Source: Hydrogenophilales bacterium (GTDB lineage Bacteria > Pseudomonadota > Gammaproteobacteria > Burkholderiales > Thiobacillaceae). Taken from it: a stretch of DNA of 64,000 nt. The position numbers and the translations under genes were made by a program. Positions within the stretch are counted from its first letter, which is position 1, and each line of letters opens with the position of its first letter. The notes beneath the pieces were generated by a model that was not told the origin of the DNA, ran no database searches, and saw only the letters and a program-made list of their open reading frames with translations. The stretch spans positions 62,001 through 126,000 of the forward strand of contig JAHFRD010000001.1 of NCBI GenBank assembly GCA_023258975.1, in the 5' to 3' direction. This document shows positions 51,778-59,731 of this stretch, piece by piece.

Positions 51778-53202
51778 ATGAAAGCCCCCAAGCCCTCTCT
51801 ACTCGCCGCCCTCCTCCTCGTCTTCAGCATCCAGTCCGCGCATGCCGCCGGCCTGCCCGATCTGGGCGATGCCAGCCGCGTCGCGCTTTCCGAATCCCAG
51901 GAAGATCAGATCGGCCGGGAAATCATGCGCCAGGTGCGCAACGACGCCGATTACCTGAACGATCCGGTGCTGGAAGATTACCTGGCCAACCTGGGCGACA
52001 AGCTGGCCTCCGCTTCACCCGAACCGGGGCGGCGTTACGAATTCTTTCCGGTGCGCGACCCCAGCATCAACGCCTTCGCCCTGCCTGGCGGCTACATCGG
52101 CGTGCATACCGGGCTGATTTCCGCCGCGCGCAACGAATCCGAACTGGCCGGCGTGTTGTCGCACGAAATCGCCCACGTCACCCAGCATCACATCGCCCGC
52201 ATGGTGGGCTCGCAGAAGATCGGCGGCATCGCCACCCTGGCGGCGCTGGCCGTGGCGATTCTGGCGGCGCGATCCAACAGCCAGGCGTCAGAGGCGGTCA
52301 TCGCCACCGCGCAGGCGATGAACATCCAGCACCAACTCGATTTCACCCGCGAACATGAACGTGAAGCGGATCGCACCGGCCTCCAGATATTGAGCGATGC
52401 CGGATTCTCGCCGCAGGGCATGGCGACCTTCTTTGAACGCCTGCAAGCGCAAGGCCGCCTGTACGAAAACAACGCGCCGGCCTACCTGCGCACTCACCCG
52501 CTGACGTTCCAGCGCATCGCCGACATGCAGAACCGGGTAGCGCAGATGCCCTATCGCCAGCATGTGGACAGCCTGGAATTCCTGTTGGCGCGGGCACGCA
52601 TTCAGGCCAATGAAGGGGAAGCGGCCGATGCGCTGCGCCGCTTCGAGGCCCAGACGCGGGCCAGCCCGGATCCCGCCGCCTGGTATGGCCTGGCCAGCGC
52701 GGCCCTGCGCGCCGGCAAGACGGAACGCGCGCATGCCGCCCTGGCCAGGCTTGACGCAGACAAGGTCGCGTCGCCCGTGGTGCTGGCGCTCAAGGCGGAG
52801 CTGGCCCTGAGCGAGCGGCGGCCGCAACAGGCAATCGACCTGCTGGCCAACGCCATGCACACACACACCAGCTACCGGCCGCTGGCCTATCTCTATGCCC
52901 GCGCCCTGCTCGCCGCCGGCAAACCGCGCGAGGCGCTCATCTTCATCGGCGAACAGCAACGCACCTGGTTTGCCGACGCGCGCCTCTATGGTCTCCTGGC
53001 GGAGGCCCATCAGGCACTGGGCGAGCTGACGCAATCACACCTGGCGCAGGCCGAGTCCTACGCCCTGCAGGATCGCCAGGGCGCGGCCATCGAACAACTT
53101 CAACTGGCTCAGAAAAGCGGTGGCGCGGATTTCTACACGCTCTCGATCATCGACGCCCGCCTGCGCGAGATGAAACAGCGGCAGCAGGCCGCGAAGCCAT
53201 AG
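51778..53202 (+). CDS. M48-family metalloprotease with TPR repeats (BepA-like)
   Basis: 474-residue periplasmic protein. A Sec signal ends near IQSAHAAG (residues ~17-24). The zinc site is HEIAHVTQHH (~129-138; HExxH) with the later E-R-E-A-D-R-T-G (~196-203) supplying the third ligand. The C-terminal half (about residues 260-470) is a set of TPR repeats. The order resembles BepA/YfgC, which quality-controls outer-membrane barrels such as LptD. The SD region is weak. Confidence 0.85.
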   Translation: MKAPKPSLLAALLLVFSIQSAHAAGLPDLGDASRVALSESQEDQIGREIMRQVRNDADYLNDPVLEDYLANLGDKLASASPEPGRRYEFFPVRDPSINAFALPGGYIGVHTGLISAARNESELAGVLSHEIAHVTQHHIARMVGSQKIGGIATLAALAVAILAARSNSQASEAVIATAQAMNIQHQLDFTREHEREADRTGLQILSDAGFSPQGMATFFERLQAQGRLYENNAPAYLRTHPLTFQRIADMQNRVAQMPYRQHVDSLEFLLARARIQANEGEAADALRRFEAQTRASPDPAAWYGLASAALRAGKTERAHAALARLDADKVASPVVLALKAELALSERRPQQAIDLLANAMHTHTSYRPLAYLYARALLAAGKPREALIFIGEQQRTWFADARLYGLLAEAHQALGELTQSHLAQAESYALQDRQGAAIEQLQLAQKSGGADFYTLSIIDARLREMKQRQQAAKP

Positions 53203-53296
53203 GAGGGCCCGCTCGCGGCCCGAATCAAGGGGAATCGGTTGTGTACGGCTGAACCGAAGGCTTCGGTCCGCGAGCCCTCCCACGACCGCCAAGTCA

Positions 53297-53325
53297 TTGT
53301 CCGGGCTTTGGTAGCAACATACTTT
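53297..53325 (+). promoter_or_regulatory. Candidate sigma70 promoter upstream of soxX
   Basis: TTGTCC at 53297, a 17-bp spacer, and TACTTT at 53320, in an AT-rich stretch of the 271-bp gap before soxX (53203-53473). Close to it is an inverted repeat (GCTCGCGG ... CCGCGAGC) at 53210-53270 that could end the upstream transcript. Visual call only. Confidence 0.35.
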
Positions 53326-53473
53326 TTCACCGCTTATATCGTACCAATGAGAGCAATTCGCATTGCATGAGGTGTCCCGTCACACCTATTCTTCGGCCGC
53401 GCTTAGAAAAAATCCCGTTTGAAATATATCGAATGGATTACGAGTTCAATCGACCCACTAGGAAGGAGACCAC

Positions 53474-53815
53474 ATGCGGAAACGCGCTTCCATCATCACC
53501 GGGGTGCTGGCCACCCTGCTCGCCGCTTCGGCTTTCGCCGCCGAAACCGGCAAGGACATCGCCTTCAACCGTTCCAAGGGGAACTGTCTGGCCTGCCACG
53601 CCATGCCCACCTTGCCCGATGCCGAACAACCCGGCGAGAGCGGCCCGCCCCTGATCGCCATGCAGGCCCGTTTCCCCGACAAGGCCGTGCTGCGCGCCAA
53701 GATATGGGATGCCACCGCAAGCAATCCGCAGAGTTTCATGCCACCGATGGGTAAGCATCAGGTGCTGACCGAGGGGGAAATCGACAAGGTCGTCGAATTC
53801 CTCTACGGCCTGTAA
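53474..53815 (+). CDS. soxX: Sulfur-oxidation cytochrome SoxX
   Basis: 113-residue periplasmic monoheme cytochrome c. Signal peptide to about residue 22 (SAFAAE). Heme motif CLACH at residues 38-42, and the SoxX block MQARFPDKAVLRAKIWDATA (start ~61) followed by the Met-ligand region SFMPPMGKHQ (~87-96). With SoxA it forms SoxXA, which couples thiosulfate to a cysteine of SoxY. SoxA follows after 47 bp. Good SD GGAAGGAG. Confidence 0.95.
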   Translation: MRKRASIITGVLATLLAASAFAAETGKDIAFNRSKGNCLACHAMPTLPDAEQPGESGPPLIAMQARFPDKAVLRAKIWDATASNPQSFMPPMGKHQVLTEGEIDKVVEFLYGL

Positions 53816-53862
53816 CCGGCCTGTAACCCAACCATCACTCATCTCAGTTTCTGGAGAACGGC

Positions 53863-54705
53863 ATGAAGAAAATCGCGAAGAAAACCCTTATGGCTCTCGC
53901 CGGCCTGGGCGTAATGATGGGCGCGGTGTCCGCCAACGCGGGCCCGGAAGAAGATCGGCTGAAACTCGTCAGTCATTTCAAGCACAAGTTCCCCGATCTC
54001 AAGCAAGAGGACTACGTCTACAGCGCGCTGGCGTTCGACCCGGATGCCAAGTCCCAATACAACAGCATCATGGAATTTCCACCTTACCTGGGCGTGCTGG
54101 AGAAGGGCGAGAAGATGTGGAAGACCCCGCTCAAGAGCGGCAAGACCTACGCCGACTGCCTGCCCAACGGCGGCAAGATGATCGCCGGCAACTACCCCAT
54201 GTTCGACAACGCCAGGGGCAAGGTCGTGACGCTGGAAGACGCGATCAACGACTGCCGCGTCGCCAACGGCGAAGATCCCTACAAAATCGGCGATGACAAC
54301 ACGATGGGCACGCTCGGCGCCTACATGCGCACGCTGTCCGACGGCATGAAGATGAACATCAAGGTCGAAGGCGAAGGCGCGTTGAAAGCCTACGAGGACG
54401 GCAAGCGCACTTTCTATCAGCGGGCCGGCCAACTCAATTTCTCCTGCGGCAGCTGCCATGTGGATAACGCCGGTGTGCGCATTCGTTCGGAACTCCTGTC
54501 GCCCGTCGTCGGCCAGGCCGTGCATTGGCCGGCGTTCCGCGGCGGCGACAAGCTGACCACCCTGCAGGATCGTTACGAAGGTTGCCAGAAGAACGTGCGC
54601 CACGTGAACGACAAGGCCGGTGGCGCCCGCTACAACAATCTGGAGTACTTCCACTCCTACATGAGCAACGGCCTGGAAATGAAGTCGTCCGTGTTCCGCA
54701 AGTAA
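53863..54705 (+). CDS. soxA: Sulfur-oxidation cytochrome SoxA (mono-heme type)
   Basis: 280-residue periplasmic protein. A signal peptide ends near SANAG (residue ~26). A single c-heme motif CGSCH is at residues 195-199; the N-terminal position where diheme SoxA carries a second CxxCH has only C99 and C131, probably a disulfide. The active-site cysteine, ligand to the heme and persulfide bearer, is C241 in RYEGCQKN. This is the usual mono-heme SoxA pattern. A terminator follows the gene. Confidence 0.95.
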   Translation: MKKIAKKTLMALAGLGVMMGAVSANAGPEEDRLKLVSHFKHKFPDLKQEDYVYSALAFDPDAKSQYNSIMEFPPYLGVLEKGEKMWKTPLKSGKTYADCLPNGGKMIAGNYPMFDNARGKVVTLEDAINDCRVANGEDPYKIGDDNTMGTLGAYMRTLSDGMKMNIKVEGEGALKAYEDGKRTFYQRAGQLNFSCGSCHVDNAGVRIRSELLSPVVGQAVHWPAFRGGDKLTTLQDRYEGCQKNVRHVNDKAGGARYNNLEYFHSYMSNGLEMKSSVFRK

Positions 54706-54726
54706 ACATGGCGTGAACATCTTTGA

Positions 54727-54752
54727 AAATCCGGGCAACTGCCCGGATTTTT
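54727..54752 (+). terminator. Rho-independent terminator after soxA
   Basis: AAATCCGGGC-AACT-GCCCGGATTTTT, an 8-10 bp stem with five T residues. It separates soxXA from soxB. Confidence 0.85.
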
Positions 54753-54862
54753 AATCCTGGAAGCCGCGGTTGGTCATACGCAAAATGCTCGAAAGCTGCG
54801 TGGACAAAGGCATGGCCGGTGATTATCCGCTCCACCTGCGGGGTGAGTGGAAACGTCACCCC

Positions 54863-54920
54863 GTAGGAGCGGGCTTGCCCGCGATAGAACGCTGCCATTC
54901 GCGGGCAAGCCCGCTCCTAC
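54863..54920. repeat. REP-type palindrome, family B
   Basis: Perfect arms GTAGGAGCGGGCTTGCCCGC and GCGGGCAAGCCCGCTCCTAC around an 18-bp loop. It lies in the 349-bp gene-free stretch between soxA and soxB (54706-55054), together with the terminator at 54727. The ~130 bp right before soxB holds no other clear feature beyond a short repeated GAACCAGCC. Confidence 0.85.
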
Positions 54921-55054
54921 GGCACCTGCAACTGCGGGAAATAGGTTAATTGAACCAGCCGAACCAGCCGAACTGGCCCATCACTACCATTTACCGCCCA
55001 GCCAGGGCGCCGCGACAATGCGCGCTGCCCAGATGCCCTCCCGGAGACCCATCC

Positions 55055-56776
55055 ATGTCCATGAATCGCCGCGAATTCCTGCAAGTCCTCGCCGCCGCCG
55101 CCGCCGGGGGGTTCGCCCTGGATAGCGGCCAGGCCCTGGCCGGCAATGTTCCCGCCAACTACTACGACATTCCCGCGTTCGGCAACGTCTCGCTGATGCA
55201 CATGACCGACTGCCACGCGCAGTTGAAGCCCATCTACTTCCGTGAACCCAACGTCAACCTCGGTGTCGGCGCCTCGGTCGGCAAGGTGCCGCACCTGGTC
55301 GGCGAGCATCTGCTCCGCGCCTACCACATCCAGCCCGGCGGCATCGACGCCCACGCCTTCACCTACCTCGACTTCACCGCCGCCGCCCGCACCTACGGCA
55401 AGGTCGGAGGCTTCGCCCACTTGAAGACCCTGGTCGACAAGGTGCGCGGCTCGCGCCCCGGCTCGCTGTTGCTGGATGGCGGCGACACCTGGCAAGGTTC
55501 CGCCACCGCCCTCTGGACCAAGGCCCAGGACATGGTCGATGCCTGCATCGCCCTCGGCGTCGATGTCATGACCCCGCACTGGGAGATGACCTTGGGCGCG
55601 CAGCGTGTCCAGGAAATCGTCAATGGCGACTTCAAGAAGGCCGGCATCGATTTCGTCGCCCAGAACGTGGTCACCAACGACTTCGGCGACCAGGTGTTCA
55701 AGCCCTACGTCATCCGCAACATCAACGGCATTCAGGTCGCCATCATCGGCCAGGCCTTCCCCTACACCCCCATCGCCAACCCGCGTTACATGGTGCCGGA
55801 CTGGTCTTTCGGCATCCGCGACGATGGCATGCAGAAGTTCGTCGATGAGGCGCGCGGCAAGGGTGCCCAGGTGGTCGTGGTGCTATCGCACAACGGCATG
55901 GACGTGGACATCAAGATGGCCAGCCGCGTCACCGGCATCGACGCCATTTTCGGCGGCCACACCCACGACGGCGTGCCGCAGCCGATCCAGATCAAGAACG
56001 CCGGCGGCATGACCCTGGTCACCAACGCCGGCTCCAACGGCAAGTTCCTCGGCGTCATGGACTTCGACGTCAAGGGCGGCAAGGTCAAGGGCTGGAAATA
56101 CCGCCTGGTGCCGGTGTTCTCCAACCTGCTTAACCCCGACAAGAAGATGGAGGCGCTGATCCACAAGATCCGCGCGCCATTCGAGCACAAGCTCTCCGAG
56201 AAGCTGGCCGTCACCGAAGACCTGCTGTATCGCCGCGGCAACTTCAACGGCACCTACGACCAGTTGATCTGCGACGCGCTGATGAAGGTGAAGGGCGCCG
56301 ACGCCGCCTTCTCGCCGGGCTTCCGCTGGGGCACCAGCCTGCTGCCGGGCGACGTTATCACCATGGAACAGTTGATGGATCAGGTGGCCATCACCTACCC
56401 CGCCACCACGCTCAACGTCATGACCGGCGAGACCATCAAGACCATCATGGAAGACGTCTGCGACAACCTGTTCAACGAAGACCCCTACTACCAGCAGGGC
56501 GGCGACATGGTGCGCGTGGGCGGCGTCCAGTACTCGGTCACCCCCAACGCCCACATCGGCAAACGCATCAACGACATGATGCTCAACGGCAAGGCGGTCG
56601 ACCCCAACAAGAAGTACAAGGTCGCCGGCTGGGCGCCGGTGGGCGAAGGCGTCAAGGGCGCCCCGATCTGGGACGTGGTGGCCGAATACCTGCGCGACGT
56701 GAAAGTGGTCAAACAGGTCAAGCTGAACCAGCCCAAGGTCATCGGCATGGGCAACAACCCGGGCATGGTGCTGTAA
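55055..56776 (+). CDS. soxB: Thiosulfohydrolase SoxB
   Basis: 573-residue SoxB, the dinuclear-manganese enzyme that releases sulfate from SoxY-bound thiosulfonate. An apparent Tat signal NRREFLQVLAAA is at residues ~4-15. Metal sites: MTDCHAQL (~49-56), GGDTWQGS (~142-149), TPHWEMTLG (~171-179), N and GGHTHDGV (~304-311). C-terminal nucleotidase domain ends at ~573. The ATG at 55055 gives the RR motif; an earlier in-frame ATG only adds an unrelated extension. It probably has its own promoter, since a terminator and REP separate it from soxA. Confidence 0.95.
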   Translation: MSMNRREFLQVLAAAAAGGFALDSGQALAGNVPANYYDIPAFGNVSLMHMTDCHAQLKPIYFREPNVNLGVGASVGKVPHLVGEHLLRAYHIQPGGIDAHAFTYLDFTAAARTYGKVGGFAHLKTLVDKVRGSRPGSLLLDGGDTWQGSATALWTKAQDMVDACIALGVDVMTPHWEMTLGAQRVQEIVNGDFKKAGIDFVAQNVVTNDFGDQVFKPYVIRNINGIQVAIIGQAFPYTPIANPRYMVPDWSFGIRDDGMQKFVDEARGKGAQVVVVLSHNGMDVDIKMASRVTGIDAIFGGHTHDGVPQPIQIKNAGGMTLVTNAGSNGKFLGVMDFDVKGGKVKGWKYRLVPVFSNLLNPDKKMEALIHKIRAPFEHKLSEKLAVTEDLLYRRGNFNGTYDQLICDALMKVKGADAAFSPGFRWGTSLLPGDVITMEQLMDQVAITYPATTLNVMTGETIKTIMEDVCDNLFNEDPYYQQGGDMVRVGGVQYSVTPNAHIGKRINDMMLNGKAVDPNKKYKVAGWAPVGEGVKGAPIWDVVAEYLRDVKVVKQVKLNQPKVIGMGNNPGMVL

Positions 56777-56802
56777 GGCGCTTTTCGCCCGCGCCCGGAA
56801 AT

Positions 56803-56833
56803 GACGCAAGCCCGCGTCTCGCGGGCTTGCGTC
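56803..56833. terminator. Terminator after soxB, probably bidirectional
   Basis: GACGCAAGCCCGCG-TCT-CGCGGGCTTGCGTC hairpin, a perfect 14-bp stem; the plus-strand T-tract is weak (GTTTCC). Located between the convergent soxB and GGDEF-EAL genes. Confidence 0.7.
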
Positions 56834-56872
56834 GTTTCCGGGCCGCCACACCAAGAGCGGAACGTTGCCCGG

Positions 56873-59476
56873 CTATGCCTGCCCGAGGCCCATCCAGGCA
56901 TCGAATTCCGCGATCGGCAACGGCCTGCTGAACAGATAACCCTGGTAGTTGGTGCAACCGTATTGATCGAGGCGCTCCAGCTGCGCCTCGGTTTCAACGC
57001 CTTCGGCGATGACGTTGAGCCCCAGGGTGTGGCCCATGGTGATGATGATCTGGACGATGGCGGCGTCATTGGGGTCGGTCGCCAGATCGAAGACGAAGGA
57101 GCGGTCGATCTTCAACTGATCCAGCGGCAGACGCTTGAGGTAGGACAGCGAGGAAAAACCGGTGCCGAAATCATCCATCGAAAAGCCGATGCCCAGTGCT
57201 TTCAATGCCTGCATCCGGGCGATGGTTTCCGCCACGTTGTCGATCACCAGGCTCTCGGTCAACTCGATCTTCAAACGGGCCGGATCGGCGCCGGTTTCCA
57301 ACAACACTTGCCGCACATCGGCGACGAAGCCCTGCTGGCGGAACTGGCGCGCACTGACATTGACGGCCAGGCACAGATCGCGCGTGGCGGCGTGTGCCGA
57401 CCACGCCTTGATCTGAGCGCAGGCGGTTTCCAGCACCCAGCGGCCGATGGGCAGGATCAACCCGGTTTCCTCCGCCAGCGGGATGAAGATATCCGGCGCC
57501 ACCATGCCGCGGCGCGGATGCCGCCAGCGCAACAACGCCTCGGCCCCGATGACGCGGCGCATGCTGTCGACCTGTGGCTGGTAATGGAGTCGCAACTGTC
57601 CACGCCGCTCCGCCAGGCGTAAATCGGCCTCCAACGCGCTGCTCTCGTCCAGCGCGGACTGCATGTCGGGGTCGAAGAAACGCAGACAATTGCGCCCGGC
57701 GCCCTTGGCCTGGTACAGGGCCAGATCGGCCTGCTTGAGCAGGGTATCGACCGACTCGCCGTGGTTGTGAAACAGGGTGATGCCCACGCTGGCGGTGCAG
57801 TGGAAATCGCGGCCGTCCAGGTCGTAGGGGCGCGCCAGCGCCTCGCGCACCTTCTCGCCCACCAGCCGCGCCTGGACAGCCGCTTCCGTGGCTTGCGCGC
57901 TCAGGTCTTCCAATACCACCACGAACTCGTCGCCACCCAGGCGCGAAATGGTGTCGCCCAGGCGCGAAATCGTGTCACCCTCGCGCACGCCGCTGTTCAG
58001 GCGCCTTGCCACTTCGGCCAGCAACAGATCACCGACCGCATGGCCGCGGGTGTCGTTGAGGTTCTTGAAATTATCCAGATCGAGGAACAGCACCGCGCCG
58101 TGGCGCCCACTGCGCGCGGCGCTGGCCAGCGCCTGGCCGAGACGATCGAGCAGCAGGCGGCGGTTGGGCAGGTGGGTGAGCGCGTCGTAATAGGCCAGAC
58201 GATGAATCTCGGCCTGCGCCTCCTTGTTCTGGGTGATCTCGGAAAAAGTACCGACGTAATGCGTTGTTTCCCCAACCGGGTTTGTTACGGCGGAAATGGT
58301 CAACCATTCCGCGTACACCTTGCCGGTCTTCCGCTTGTTCCACATCTCGCCCTGCCAGTAGCCCCCCTCTCTCAAGGTTCGCCACATCTGGTCGTAGAAG
58401 CTCTTGTCGTGGCGCCCGGAGCGCAGCAGGGCCGGGGTCTGGCCGATGGCCTCCTCGGCGCGGTAGCCGGTGAGGCGGGTGAAGGCGTGGTTGACGCGCA
58501 CGATGACGCCGTGGCTGTCGGTCACCATCATGCCCTCCTGCGACTCGAAGGCGATGGCGGCGATGCGCAATTCCTCATTGGCGCGGTGGCGCTCGCTGAC
58601 GTCAAGAATGATGGCCAGGAACATGGGGGGAGCCGTCGGCATGAGCTGCAAGCGCACTTCCACCGGATACGTTGAACCATCCTTGCGGCAATGATGCGTC
58701 TCAAACAGCAGGGAATCCTGTTCACCACTTCGCAGCGGGGCTATCAAACACTCGAATTGCTCTCTGGTGTAGCCCGGCTTCAGATTCAACGGGGTGAATT
58801 GCCTCAACTCCTCGATCGAATAGCCCAGGTTCTTCAACGCGCCTTCACTCACATCCAGAAAAAGCAGGGTTTCGGAGTCGAACAGGTAGATTTCGTTGAA
58901 GGAGCCTTGCAATAAGCGGCCGAACCGCAGCGCCAATTGCTCCGCTTTCCTCTGGGCGCAAATATTGGTGAGGGTGACGCGCACGCCCCGCGCGGCGCCC
59001 GCCAGAGGCAGGCAATCCAGATGCGCGGGGAAAACAGAGCCGTCGCCGCGCCGCATGGCCAGGTCACAACTCTGCTTGTCACTTTGGCGGGCGACAAGCA
59101 GGAACTCCCGCTGCCAGCGCTCCCCATCCTCGGACGCGACATAACGCGAAAAACGGCGTCCAAGCAGGCGTTTGCGCTCCTCGCCCAGCAACGTGGCGCC
59201 GGTGAGATTGATCTGTTCGATCAGACCGCTACGCGAGAGGGTGACGTAGCCCACCGGCGCGAACTCATAGAGATCGACATAGCGATCCCGCGATTCCTCC
59301 AACTCGATCTGTGCCTGGCGCAAAGACTCGTTCTGCATCTCCAGTTCGACCTGATGCACCTGGAGTTCGTGCAGGAGTTCCTCGACCGGCCGGGTGGTTT
59401 CCGGAACCGGCACATGATCGAGGCGCGCCTCGGCCGTGGCGCGCAGCGCGTTCGGTTTGGGCCCTCTTTTGCTCAT
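56873..59476 (-). CDS. PAS-PAS-PAS-GGDEF-EAL c-di-GMP enzyme
   Basis: 867-residue protein. A helical start with L-H-E-L-Q-V-H-Q-V-E-L-E, then three PAS-like modules, a GGDEF diguanylate cyclase domain (about 420-600) and an EAL phosphodiesterase domain (~605-860). The active-site GGDEF is intact, the EAL motif is present as EALLRW, and the DDFGTG motif carries the second Asp pair. Just before GGDEF is a 7-residue tandem duplication (GDTISRL GDTISRL), giving RLGD at exactly 5 residues before GGDEF, where the inhibitory RxxD site lies. The ATG at 59476 was preferred over one 40 codons earlier. Signalling input is unknown; a PilZ effector is at 6827. Confidence 0.88.
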   Translation of the reverse strand: MSKRGPKPNALRATAEARLDHVPVPETTRPVEELLHELQVHQVELEMQNESLRQAQIELEESRDRYVDLYEFAPVGYVTLSRSGLIEQINLTGATLLGEERKRLLGRRFSRYVASEDGERWQREFLLVARQSDKQSCDLAMRRGDGSVFPAHLDCLPLAGAARGVRVTLTNICAQRKAEQLALRFGRLLQGSFNEIYLFDSETLLFLDVSEGALKNLGYSIEELRQFTPLNLKPGYTREQFECLIAPLRSGEQDSLLFETHHCRKDGSTYPVEVRLQLMPTAPPMFLAIILDVSERHRANEELRIAAIAFESQEGMMVTDSHGVIVRVNHAFTRLTGYRAEEAIGQTPALLRSGRHDKSFYDQMWRTLREGGYWQGEMWNKRKTGKVYAEWLTISAVTNPVGETTHYVGTFSEITQNKEAQAEIHRLAYYDALTHLPNRRLLLDRLGQALASAARSGRHGAVLFLDLDNFKNLNDTRGHAVGDLLLAEVARRLNSGVREGDTISRLGDTISRLGGDEFVVVLEDLSAQATEAAVQARLVGEKVREALARPYDLDGRDFHCTASVGITLFHNHGESVDTLLKQADLALYQAKGAGRNCLRFFDPDMQSALDESSALEADLRLAERRGQLRLHYQPQVDSMRRVIGAEALLRWRHPRRGMVAPDIFIPLAEETGLILPIGRWVLETACAQIKAWSAHAATRDLCLAVNVSARQFRQQGFVADVRQVLLETGADPARLKIELTESLVIDNVAETIARMQALKALGIGFSMDDFGTGFSSLSYLKRLPLDQLKIDRSFVFDLATDPNDAAIVQIIITMGHTLGLNVIAEGVETEAQLERLDQYGCTNYQGYLFSRPLPIAEFDAWMGLGQA

Positions 59477-59731
59477 TCGTGACTCCGATTCAATATGGGC
59501 GGGCCTGGTACAGCGCGCCATCACCGCGTTGCAATCATCCGTACCATGTCCTTGTGGCGATTCACCCGACCTTCCTCTCAACGGAGGCCGGGACACCCGA
59601 TCACGCGGAGAAACATCCTGATACCCATTCCAGGCCAGGTTATTCCTGAATTGGCCGTGTTATCGGTTTACCGGGGAATACCTCGAGGAAATGGTTATGA
59701 CCACGAGAACTGGAAGGTTGTGCGCGCCGCA

